Shown here: positions 54,994 through 62,477 of the stretch, one piece after another | Numbering within the stretch: position 1 is the first letter of the stretch | How the letters are laid out: each line of letters opens with the position of its first letter | Assembly (NCBI GenBank): GCA_035325905.1 | Contig: DAOKYY010000005.1 | Span: 1-64,000 of the forward strand | Origin: DYGX01 sp035325905 | GTDB taxonomy: Bacteria > Chloroflexota > Anaerolineae > Aggregatilineales > Aggregatilineaceae | Direction of reading: 5' to 3' | DNA length: 64,000 bases | Translations under genes and position numbers: made by a program | Notes under the pieces: generated by a model | Databases searched by the model: none | What the model saw: the letters and a program-made list of their open reading frames with translations, nothing else | What the model was told of the DNA's origin: nothing

Positions 54994-55986
54994 ATGCCAA
55001 TGGACTGGGCCGAAGCCAGCGCGCTGGTTGCGGGCGCGCGGCGCGTGCTGATCGTGACGCATGTCGGGCCGGATGGCGACGCGATCGGCTCGCTGCTGGG
55101 GCTGGCGAGCGCGCTGCGTGGCTTGGGCAAGACGGTGATCACGGCAGTTGACGAGGGCGTGCCGCCCGATCTGCGCTTCATTCCCGGCGCGGACGAGGTA
55201 CGCGCCACGCTCGACGGCAAGCTCGACGGCGCGGGCGTGGATCTCTGCATCGCGGTCGATTGCGGCGACGAGCGCCGCATGGGCGCAGCCGGGCAGGTCG
55301 CGCGCCAGACCGGGCGCCCGCTGATCAACCTCGATCATCACCCGACCAACACCTATTTCGGCGACGCCAACCTGGTCGATCCGCAGACCGTCGCCGCCGC
55401 CGAAGGCGTGCTGGACTGGCTCGACTATATGCAGACGCCGATCGATCGCACGACCGCCTTCTGCCTGCTGACCGGCATCGTCACCGACACGCTGTGCTTC
55501 CGCACCGACAACGTGACCGTGCAGACGCTCGGCAAGGCGCAGCGATTGATGGCGCTAGGCGCGCCGCTGTCTGAGATCGTGCAGCGCACCGTCAGCCGCA
55601 AGACTTACGCCGGGCTGCGGCTCTGGCAGGCGGCTTTTCCGGGCGTGAAGCTGGAGGAGCACGTCATCTGGGCGGTCATTACGCGCGAGATGTTCCGCCA
55701 GTCCGGGTTTGAGGGGACCGACGACGACGGCCTGGTGAGCACGCTGGTCCAGGTCGAGGAGGCGTACATTTCCGCCGTGTTCCGCGAGCTGCCGAGCGGC
55801 GCGGTCGAGATCGGGTTTCGCGCCGTGCCGGGCTTTGATACGTCCGGCGTCGCGGTCGCGCTCGGCGGCGGCGGGCACCGGCTGGCTTCCGGCGCGACGG
55901 TGCAGGAGCCGCTGGCGACGCTCGTCCCGCGCGTGATCGCGCTGCTGAAAGAAGCCGTGCGCGCCGGGGCGCCGGTGGTGGCGTAG
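54994..55986 (+). CDS. DHH-family phosphoesterase (NrnA-like nanoRNase / pAp phosphatase)
   Basis: The 330-residue protein has the DHH catalytic domain, with HVGPDGDAIGSLLGL, VAVDCGDERR and LDHHPTN, and a C-terminal DHHA1 domain with GGGGHRLASGA. Such enzymes degrade 2-5 nt RNAs from the 5' or 3' end and hydrolyse pAp with Mn2+. The placement between rbfA and truB is widespread in Gram-positive and Chloroflexota genomes. The ATG directly follows the rbfA stop and the stop codon is separated by 1 bp from the truB start. Confidence 0.92.
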   Translation: MPMDWAEASALVAGARRVLIVTHVGPDGDAIGSLLGLASALRGLGKTVITAVDEGVPPDLRFIPGADEVRATLDGKLDGAGVDLCIAVDCGDERRMGAAGQVARQTGRPLINLDHHPTNTYFGDANLVDPQTVAAAEGVLDWLDYMQTPIDRTTAFCLLTGIVTDTLCFRTDNVTVQTLGKAQRLMALGAPLSEIVQRTVSRKTYAGLRLWQAAFPGVKLEEHVIWAVITREMFRQSGFEGTDDDGLVSTLVQVEEAYISAVFRELPSGAVEIGFRAVPGFDTSGVAVALGGGGHRLASGATVQEPLATLVPRVIALLKEAVRAGAPVVA

Positions 55987-55987
55987 C

Positions 55988-56893
55988 GTGACGGATCGTC
56001 ATGCCGCGTTCGGCCTGCTGAACGTCGATAAGCCCGCCGGGCCGACCAGCCACGACATCGTGGCGCGGGTGCGGCGCGGGACGGGCGTGCGCAAGGTCGG
56101 GCACGCCGGGACGCTCGACCCGATGGCGACCGGCGTGCTGGTGCTGTGCCTGGGCGCGGCGACGCGCCTGAGCGAGTTCGTGATGGCCTCGCGCAAGGTC
56201 TACCGGGCGCGGGTGCGGCTCGGCGTCGAGACGGATACCTACGACGCCCAGGGCGCGGTGGTTGCGGAAAAGCCCGTCGCGCTGGACCGCGCGGCGGTCG
56301 AAGCGGCGCTGGCGCGGTTTCGCGGGACGATTGAGCAGGTGCCGCCGATGTATAGCGCCCTTCAGCAGGGCGGGCGGCGGCTGTATGACCTGGCGCGGGC
56401 CGGACAGCAAGTCCCGCGCGAGGCGCGCGCGGTGACGATTGACCGGCTGGCGCTGCTTGATTGGGAGCCGCCGTTCGCCGCGCTGGAAGTCGCCTGCTCG
56501 CCCGGCACGTACATTCGCAGCCTGGCGCACGATCTGGGGCAGGCGCTCGGCACGGGCGGGCACCTGGCCGCGCTTCAGCGGGCGGCGAGCGGGCGCTTTA
56601 CGGTCGAGGACGCGGTTGGCTGGGATGCGCTGGAAGCGGCGATGGCCGATGGGTCGTGGCGGCGCTACCTATTGCCTCCCGATCTGGCCGTGGCCGATCT
56701 GCCGGCGCTGGCGCTCGACGCGGCGCAGGCGGGCGCGATCCGGCAGGGACAGTGGATCGCAGCCGGTACAGGGCCGGACGCCGGTCCGCTGGCGCGCGCT
56801 TATGACGACACCGGCGTGTTCCTGGCCGTGCTCGAACGGCGCGGCGCGGCGTGGAAGCCGCACAAGGTCTTTTCGCCCCAGCAGGATTCGTAA
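55988..56893 (+). CDS. truB: tRNA pseudouridine-55 synthase
   Basis: The 301-residue protein isomerises U55 of the tRNA T-loop to pseudouridine. Motifs are LLNVDKPAGPTSHDIV, the catalytic Asp44 in GHAGTLDPMATGVL and YSALQQGGRRLYDLAR. A C-terminal PUA-like segment is present. The start is GTG, 1 bp after the preceding stop, consistent with translational coupling. Confidence 0.95.
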   Translation: MTDRHAAFGLLNVDKPAGPTSHDIVARVRRGTGVRKVGHAGTLDPMATGVLVLCLGAATRLSEFVMASRKVYRARVRLGVETDTYDAQGAVVAEKPVALDRAAVEAALARFRGTIEQVPPMYSALQQGGRRLYDLARAGQQVPREARAVTIDRLALLDWEPPFAALEVACSPGTYIRSLAHDLGQALGTGGHLAALQRAASGRFTVEDAVGWDALEAAMADGSWRRYLLPPDLAVADLPALALDAAQAGAIRQGQWIAAGTGPDAGPLARAYDDTGVFLAVLERRGAAWKPHKVFSPQQDS

Positions 56894-56935
56894 CTCCGTG
56901 CGCAGAACGCACTCCGCCAAAGGATAGCTCGCACG

Positions 56936-57877
56936 ATGCGTCATGTTACTGACCTCAGCCACGCCGACCCGCCCGGTCCAACCATCGTCGCGGTCGGCAT
57001 GTTTGACGGGGTGCATCGCGGCCACCAGCACCTGCTGCGGCGCCTGGTCGAGACGGCGCGCGCGGCAGGGTACACGCCCGCCGTCCTGACCTTTTTTCCG
57101 CACCCGGACAAGGTGCTGGGCCGCGCGCAGGGCCGCTATTATCTGACGTCGCCGGAGCAGCGGGCGGCGCTGCTCGGCGCGCTCGGCGTGGAGATCGTGG
57201 TTACGCACCCGTTTGACGAGACGGTGCGCCATATCCGCGCCGCCGAGTTCGTGGACCGGCTGCTGGCGCACCTCAAGCTGCGCGAGCTGTGGGTCGGGCA
57301 GGATTTCGCGCTCGGATACAAGCGCGAGGGCAACGTGGCGTTCTTGCGGGAGCAGGGCGCGCAAAAGGGGTTCCGTTTGGAAGCGGTCGATCTGGTCGGC
57401 AGCGACGACAACGGCGTGATTATCACCAGCAGCACGATCCGCTCGGCGCTCGAAGCGGGCGATGTCGAGCGCGCGGCGCGCTGGCTGGGGCGGCCCTACG
57501 CGGTCGAGGGCGAGGTTATTCATGGCGACGGGCGCGGGCGTACGATCGGCTTCGCGACCGCCAACCTCGACGTGTGGGACGAGCAGGTGCTGCCCGCCAA
57601 CGGGGTGTACGCGGGGTGGGCGCGCCTCGCCGCCGAGGCGCACATGGCCGTCGCCAACGTGGGCCGCCGCCCGACGTTCGAGGGGCAGGTCGTCCGGCTT
57701 GAGGCGCACCTGCTCGATTTCGACCGCCCCATCTACGGCGAGACGGTCGAGTTCTCCTTCGTGGCGCGCCTGCGGGACGAGCAGCGGTTTGATGGGATCG
57801 ACGCGCTGGTCGCGCAGATCCGGCGCGACGCCGAGGCGGGCCGCGCCCTGCTCAGCGCGCTGCCCAGGCCGGAGTAG
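56936..57877 (+). CDS. ribF: Bifunctional riboflavin kinase/FAD synthetase
   Basis: The 313-residue protein has an N-terminal nucleotidyltransferase domain with GMFDGVHRGHQHLL and FFPHPDKVL, and the SSTIRSAL motif. A C-terminal riboflavin kinase domain has GEVIHGDGRGRTIGFATANL and NGVYAGWA. It makes FMN and then FAD. It is the last gene of the cluster and is followed by a clear terminator. Confidence 0.95.
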   Translation: MRHVTDLSHADPPGPTIVAVGMFDGVHRGHQHLLRRLVETARAAGYTPAVLTFFPHPDKVLGRAQGRYYLTSPEQRAALLGALGVEIVVTHPFDETVRHIRAAEFVDRLLAHLKLRELWVGQDFALGYKREGNVAFLREQGAQKGFRLEAVDLVGSDDNGVIITSSTIRSALEAGDVERAARWLGRPYAVEGEVIHGDGRGRTIGFATANLDVWDEQVLPANGVYAGWARLAAEAHMAVANVGRRPTFEGQVVRLEAHLLDFDRPIYGETVEFSFVARLRDEQRFDGIDALVAQIRRDAEAGRALLSALPRPE

Positions 57878-57896
57878 CTTTTCGCCGCGCGGACGG

Positions 57897-57927
57897 GCGC
57901 TCTGCCAATCAACGGCAGGGCGCTTTT
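57897..57927 (+). terminator. Terminator after ribF
   Basis: GCGCTCTGCC-AATCAAC-GGCAGGGCGC forms a 10-bp stem with one G-T pair, followed by TTTTGATT. It lies between convergent genes. Confidence 0.8.
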
Positions 57928-57938
57928 GATTCCGGCGA

Positions 57939-58817
57939 TCAACTTCGGAAGCGCTCGTTTTCGCGGTCGCGGATGGCGTCGAAGACGAACGGGCCGAGCA
58001 GCGCGCCGGAGCGGCGCAGCGCCTCGACCTCGACAAACGTAAACCAGCCCAGGGCCGCGATCTCCTGTGGATTGGCGCGCAGGGGGAACGCCGTGTCGTC
58101 CAGCCGCGCCGTGAAGACGTGATGCAGCCGCTCGCCATGCGTGTAGACGTGGAGCGGCTGCACCTCGACCGGCGGCGCGCTCAGCTCCTCGGATAGCTCG
58201 CGGCGCAGGGCCGCTTCGGGATCGCGCTCGCCCGGCTCGATCCGCCCGCCGAGCAGCGACCATTTGCCGAAGTTGGCCGGGTCCGCGTAGTGGTGCTGCG
58301 CCAGCAGATAGCTCTGGCCGGATGCGATTACCGCGCGCGCCGTGCTCTGGCGTGTCAGCGTGAGCGATAGCTCCTGGCACGGCAGCCCCGCCGGGTTGGC
58401 TGGCGCGGGGCCGGCGGGCTGAAACCCGACGCGCGCGTAGAAGCGGCGCGCGGCCTCGCCGCCGGGCACGGCGTCCGCGAACGTCGTCAGGTGGATCGTG
58501 GCAGGGGGAGCGACCTGCGCCAGCGCGGTGTCGAGCAGGCGCCGCCCGATTCCCCTTCGCCGTGCGCGCTCCGCGACCGCCAGCCAGCCGACCGTGTAGC
58601 GCGGCGGATGGGCAGACCACAGCAGCCCGCCCAGCAGCGGGTTTCCTGGCGCGCCGACCTCGCGCACGCAGAAGGCGCTGCCGCGCGCCAGGGCGCGATC
58701 CAGCGCGGCCTGAAAATCGGGATTGGACCGCAGCGGGCCGAAAAGCGGCTCGACTTCGCGGGCAAGGTCAAGCCAGGCGGCCCGGTCGGCGGGCAGGGAC
58801 GGGGTGACACGCAGCAC
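57939..58817 (-). CDS. GNAT acetyltransferase fused to Nudix hydrolase
   Basis: The 292-residue product joins two enzymes. Residues 1 to about 150 are a GNAT N-acetyltransferase with the acetyl-CoA loop ARRRGIGRRLL and GEAARRFYARVGFQP. Residues about 155-292 are a Nudix domain with a full Nudix box, from GGRIEPGERDPEAA to RRELSEEL, that coordinates Mg2+ for hydrolysis of a nucleoside diphosphate-X substrate. The start is GTG 58817, 11 bp after the era stop codon, so the gene is translated from the era transcript. Substrates of either half are not predictable; a combined role in removing or modifying a damaged nucleotide is speculation. Confidence 0.85.
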   Translation of the reverse strand: MLRVTPSLPADRAAWLDLAREVEPLFGPLRSNPDFQAALDRALARGSAFCVREVGAPGNPLLGGLLWSAHPPRYTVGWLAVAERARRRGIGRRLLDTALAQVAPPATIHLTTFADAVPGGEAARRFYARVGFQPAGPAPANPAGLPCQELSLTLTRQSTARAVIASGQSYLLAQHHYADPANFGKWSLLGGRIEPGERDPEAALRRELSEELSAPPVEVQPLHVYTHGERLHHVFTARLDDTAFPLRANPQEIAALGWFTFVEVEALRRSGALLGPFVFDAIRDRENERFRS

Positions 58818-58828
58818 CGGTCAGCCCC

Positions 58829-59797
58829 TTACAGGTCGCGGTTAATGCGGTAGCCCAGCTGGCGCAGGGATCTTTCGTCGCGCCGCCAGTTCTTGAGCAC
58901 CTTGACCCACAGCTCCAGGTAGACGCGCGAGCCGACAAATGCCTCGATTTCCTCGCGGGCCTGCTGGCTGATCGTCTTCAGCATCTGCCCCTTCTTGCCG
59001 ATCACGATACCCTTGTGCGTGTCGCGCTCGACGTAGATCGTGGCGTGGATGTAGGTCATATCGTCTGAGCGCTGCTTGTACTCCTCGACGACCGTCGCCA
59101 CGCCGTGCGGGACTTCCTGCTCCAGATTGAGCAGCACTTTTTCGCGGATGATCTCGGCCACGATATCGCGCATGGCCGTGTCCGAAAGCTGGTCCGCCGG
59201 GTAATAGCGCGGCCCTTCCGGCAGCTTGCCGATGATGTGCTCCAACACCTGAGGCGCGCCCTCGCCGGTGGTCGCGACGGTCGTGAGCCAGTCGGCGTCG
59301 GGAACCAGCCCGCGAAACTCCGCGACGCGCCGCTGCAAGCGGTCGGGGCTGTCCACCAGGTCCACCTTGTTCAGGACGAGTAGCGCCGGGGTCTCGGCCT
59401 GCGCCTGGCGGACGAGGTCGGCGATCTGCCGGTCCTCGGCGGTGGCGTCTTCGCTCAGGTCGGCGACGAACAGGATCACGTCCGCGTCCTTGAGCGCGTC
59501 GAGCGCGACCGTGACCATGAACTCGCCAAGCGGCGTGCGCGGGTTGTGGATGCCGGGCGTGTCCACGAAGACGACCTGCGCGTCGTCGCGCGTGTAGATG
59601 CCAAGCTGGCGCAGGCGGGTGGTCTGCGGCTTGGGGCTGACGATCGCGACTTTTTCGCCGAGCAGCGCGTTCATCAGCGTCGATTTGCCGACGTTAGGCC
59701 GGCCGATCACGGCCACGAAGCCGCTCTTGTGGCCGGGAGGCAGCTCCTCCAGCGGCGGGATAGCGTTTAGAAGATCGTCAGGGGGCTGATCAGTCAT
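58829..59797 (-). CDS. era: GTPase Era
   Basis: The 322-residue protein has the Ras-like G domain with G1 GRPNVGKST (residues 32-40), G3 DTPGI and G4 NKVD, and the C-terminal KH domain with GIVIGKKGQMLKTI. It binds the 3' end of 16S rRNA and assists 30S assembly. The ATG at 59797 (MTDQPPDD) has AGGA upstream; the frame to 59869 is not supported. An N-terminal tail of about 25 residues precedes the G domain. Confidence 0.95.
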   Translation of the reverse strand: MTDQPPDDLLNAIPPLEELPPGHKSGFVAVIGRPNVGKSTLMNALLGEKVAIVSPKPQTTRLRQLGIYTRDDAQVVFVDTPGIHNPRTPLGEFMVTVALDALKDADVILFVADLSEDATAEDRQIADLVRQAQAETPALLVLNKVDLVDSPDRLQRRVAEFRGLVPDADWLTTVATTGEGAPQVLEHIIGKLPEGPRYYPADQLSDTAMRDIVAEIIREKVLLNLEQEVPHGVATVVEEYKQRSDDMTYIHATIYVERDTHKGIVIGKKGQMLKTISQQAREEIEAFVGSRVYLELWVKVLKNWRRDERSLRQLGYRINRDL

Positions 59798-59889
59798 GGG
59801 CGAGTGTCCTTTGGCGCTGTGCGCGCTGTCTATCGCGTGTACCCAGGCGATCCCGGCCAGGCGCGCCAACTTCTGGCGGCCTGGCCCGG

Positions 59890-60612
59890 CTAGACGCTGA
59901 TTTTGAACGGGTTAAAGTCGGTCTGGCGGTCGAAGTAGTCTTCGCGCTCGGCGGCTTTGAGCAGGTTCACGACGCGATAGGTCAGCGGCGTGAGCAGCGC
60001 CTCGAAGCCGACCTTCAGCACGTAGTTGGTCGCGATCAGCGAGGGCATCAGCTCCGGCGGGAAGACGCCCAACGCGGTCGCGAGCAGGATAAAGACGGTC
60101 GTGTCGATAAACTGGCCGACGAGCGTGCTGCCGATGGTGCGCGTCCACAGCCAGCGCCCGCCGGTCCACAGCTTCATCTTGGCGAGGACGTAGCTGTTCG
60201 AAAACTCGCCCAGAAAGTACGCGGCCAGGCTGGCGACGATCAGGCGGCTGACGCCGCCCAGGATCGCGTCGTAGGCGTCCTGCCCGGCGTAGCCCTGCCA
60301 CTCCGCCTCGCCGGGGAGCACGCTCGCCAGCCAGATGAAGAAGCCGAGCAGCACATTCGCGCCGAACCCGGCCCAGATCACGCGGCGCGAGCGCCGGTAG
60401 CCGTAGACCTCGGTCAGCACATCGCCGAAGATGTAGCTGATCGGGAAGACCAGCGTCCCGGCGTCGAACGCGAACTTGAGCGCGCCGAGGCTGAAGCCCA
60501 GGTCGATGATCTTGGCGCTGCTGAGCAGGTTGCTGATCAGCAGGACGGTGACGAACAGCGCCATGATCAGATCGTAATAGCGGTAGGGTCTGGGCGCGGG
60601 CTGGGTAGACAT
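59890..60612 (-). CDS. yhhQ: Queuosine-precursor (preQ0/preQ1) transporter, YhhQ/VUT family
   Basis: The 240-residue membrane protein has the VUT_1/YhhQ pattern: LLISNLLSSAKIID, FPISYIFGDVLTEVYGYRRSRRVIW, LAAYFLGEFSNSYVLAKMK and STLVGQFIDTTVFI. It imports 7-deazaguanine precursors for queuosine. No que genes are adjacent. The ATG at 60612 lies exactly 7 nt after an extended -10 (TGTTACAAT), so the message may be leaderless; upstream in-frame starts fall inside the -10 or the repeat array. Confidence 0.88.
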   Translation of the reverse strand: MSTQPAPRPYRYYDLIMALFVTVLLISNLLSSAKIIDLGFSLGALKFAFDAGTLVFPISYIFGDVLTEVYGYRRSRRVIWAGFGANVLLGFFIWLASVLPGEAEWQGYAGQDAYDAILGGVSRLIVASLAAYFLGEFSNSYVLAKMKLWTGGRWLWTRTIGSTLVGQFIDTTVFILLATALGVFPPELMPSLIATNYVLKVGFEALLTPLTYRVVNLLKAAEREDYFDRQTDFNPFKISV

Positions 60613-60619
60613 GGCCGCC

Positions 60620-60628
60620 ATTGTAACA
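60620..60628 (-). promoter_or_regulatory. Extended -10 promoter of the yhhQ gene
   Basis: Minus-strand TGTTACAAT (TACAAT at 60625-60620). The region where a -35 would sit lies in the degenerate repeat array and has no good match. Confidence 0.55.
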
Positions 60629-60630
60629 CA

Positions 60631-60694
60631 AGAGCAGCGAAAGACAGCGAAGAACAGCGAAAAACAGCTTAGAGCAGCCAAATGCAGCGAAAAA
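60631..60694. repeat. Degenerate tandem array, ~10-bp period, unit like ACAGCGAAAA
   Basis: About six to seven units are visible: GCAGCGAAAG, ACAGCGAAGA, ACAGCGAAAA, ACAGCTTAGA, GCAGCCAAAT, GCAGCGAAAA. The array fills the space between the terminator of the upstream gene and the yhhQ promoter. Similar but shorter stretches are at 12381-12417 and 41860-41915. Confidence 0.7.
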
Positions 60695-60726
60695 GCGGCC
60701 AGAGCGTGCAGACGCGCTCTGGCCGC
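60690..60726 (-). terminator. Terminator of the TolB-like/SH3 gene
   Basis: Minus strand: GCGGCCAGAGCG (60726-60715) pairs perfectly over 12 bp with CGCTCTGGCCGC (60706-60695), followed by TTTTT. Confidence 0.85.
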
Positions 60727-60755
60727 AGGTCTGGTGTTTTACGCTGGCGCTGGTG

Positions 60756-62039
60756 TTAGTCCTGAATGGCCGGAACGGTCGCCGGGTCTCCGGCGACGGC
60801 GTCGGTCAGCGAGGCGAAGACCCACGCCTGCGCACCGTCATCCGGCAGCGTAATCCGGTACCAGTCGCCCGCCGCGTTGGCCCCCTGCACGAACATCAAC
60901 TGGCCGAAATTGACGACGCCGATGATGTCGCTGCCGGTCGAGGGCTGCTCGCGCAGGTTCACCGTGCCGTCGCGCGCGATGATGCGCACGATGACCGGCA
61001 GCTCGGCGCGCACGTCGGCGCGCTCAGCCTCGACCGGCTCCCAGTCGGTGTGGCGCTCGCTGACGTCGCCGGTGTTCGTGACGCGCTCCAGCCGGCCGGT
61101 GCGCACTTCCTGCCGGTAGATGTCCCAGGTCGTGGTAGCGGCTTCCGGGTTGGTATCGCGCAGGTACGCGATCTGCGTCTGGTCGGGACTCCACAGCGGC
61201 TCGCGCTCGGCAATGCCCGGCGTCTGCGTGATGTTGCGCGCGTTGCTCGTCGGGTTGCACTCCGCGCCACTCAGGATGCACTCCGCCGGCATCACAAACA
61301 CGTCGGCGGTCTCGCCCTCGGTCACGTAGGCGATCCACTCCCCGTCAGGACTCCAGCGCGGCGTCATGCCAATCGCGACCCGCGTCTCGGTCTCGGACGT
61401 CAGGTCGAGCGCGCGGATTTCCCAGCGGACGTCGCTGGCGGTGATGACGTAGCGATTGTAGAGCAGGTAGCGGCCGGTCGGGTCGAACGTCACCCGCCCA
61501 ATATCGTCCTGGAAGTCGGTCAACTGTGTCGTTTCGTCGCTGGCGAAGTCGTACAGATAGAGATTGTAATGCTCGCCGCCCCGGTTCGAGTAGATCACGA
61601 GCTGCTCGCCATCGGGACTCCAGCCGCCGACGTAGTCCTGATAGGCGCCATCATTCGGGATCAGCTCGCTGGCGCCTGCCGTCACGACGTCGTAAAGGTG
61701 AATCGTCGCGGTGCGATTGGGCGCGTGCCAGTCGGTCGGCGCGCCGCCGCCGCAGATGCGGGTGTAGACCACCTGCCGCCGATCGCGGCTCCAGACGCCA
61801 TCGCGCAGCCAGCAGCCGGATTCGGACTCTTCGACGAGCACCGTCTTGTCGGACCCGTCGGCGCGCATCGCGTACAGCCCGCCGTCGTCGCCGACCAGCA
61901 GCCGCCCTGGTGGAACAGGCAGGCTCTCGCCGTCCTGCGCGTGGAGCGTGCGGGGCGCTGGAGCTAGCAGCGCGGCGAAGGTGAGACTGGCGATCAGGCT
62001 GGCGATCAACAGGGTGAACCGGAGTCGTTCGAGGGCCAT
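60756..62039 (-). CDS. Exported TolB-like (PD40) propeller protein with C-terminal SH3-like domain
   Basis: The 427-residue protein begins with a signal peptide (hydrophobic stretch about residues 8-27, cleavage likely after LHAQ). About five WD40-like/PD40 repeats follow, typical of TolB-type beta-propellers (GGWSPDGEQLVIYSNRGG, VTFDPTGRYLLYN, PRWSPDGEWIAYV, PLWSPDQTQIAYLRD). A bacterial SH3-like domain (GTVNLREQPSTGSDIIG to WVFASL) ends the protein. It has no catalytic motif and probably serves as an extracytoplasmic binding or scaffold protein. The ATG at 62039 follows GGAGAG; earlier in-frame ATGs lack spacing. It has its own TTGACA promoter. Confidence 0.85.
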   Translation of the reverse strand: MALERLRFTLLIASLIASLTFAALLAPAPRTLHAQDGESLPVPPGRLLVGDDGGLYAMRADGSDKTVLVEESESGCWLRDGVWSRDRRQVVYTRICGGGAPTDWHAPNRTATIHLYDVVTAGASELIPNDGAYQDYVGGWSPDGEQLVIYSNRGGEHYNLYLYDFASDETTQLTDFQDDIGRVTFDPTGRYLLYNRYVITASDVRWEIRALDLTSETETRVAIGMTPRWSPDGEWIAYVTEGETADVFVMPAECILSGAECNPTSNARNITQTPGIAEREPLWSPDQTQIAYLRDTNPEAATTTWDIYRQEVRTGRLERVTNTGDVSERHTDWEPVEAERADVRAELPVIVRIIARDGTVNLREQPSTGSDIIGVVNFGQLMFVQGANAAGDWYRITLPDDGAQAWVFASLTDAVAGDPATVPAIQD

Positions 62040-62106
62040 AGCACTCTCCATCAGATGGCGGTGGCCGGTGCAGGCCGGCAGGGTCCAGCCGGTAGGCGGC
62101 GCCACT

Positions 62107-62135
62107 GTTATGACCTGTCGCGTCGCGGATGTCAA
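62107..62135 (-). promoter_or_regulatory. Promoter of the TolB-like/SH3 gene
   Basis: Minus-strand TTGACA (62135-62130), 17-bp spacer, CATAAC (62112-62107). The -35 is perfect and the -10 matches at four of six positions. Confidence 0.55.
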
Positions 62136-62203
62136 GGGCGATCCGTACTACGTGAGCGGGCGGTCAGGCACGCGCCAGGCAAGCGTCGGGGCGGCGAGGC
62201 AGG

Positions 62204-62232
62204 TTGACGGACAGGCGTGGACGGGGTATGTT
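62204..62232 (+). promoter_or_regulatory. Promoter of ppdK, in a 438-bp divergent spacer
   Basis: TTGACG (62204-62209), 17-bp spacer, TATGTT (62227-62232). The leader of about 240 nt includes a hairpin near 62350-62380 (ACGACGGGGGT / ACCCCTCGT). No riboswitch consensus was recognised in 62240-62477. Confidence 0.5.
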
Positions 62233-62477
62233 TGTGCGGGCGTGACACCCGTCATGCAGTCTGGTGAGTTAATTCACTGGCGCAGCCGCGCGCCGGGCGT
62301 CAAAATTACCCCGGTTTGCGCCGGGCGCGTCGCCGGTGGACAGCCCGACGACGGGGGTGCACGAACCCCTCGTGGACGTTCAAACACGCTCAACTCGCGT
62401 TCATCGAACACCCATTGTGATCGTGTCCATCTGTTCCCACAGGAACCGTACCTCAGTTAGATCAGGAGAGAACGTGC

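Noticed and set aside
62136..62477. Riboswitch or small gene in the ppdK leader
   Set aside because: One hairpin is visible, but no known riboswitch consensus. The open frame crossing this region is mostly antisense to the TolB-like gene and lacks a start signal.
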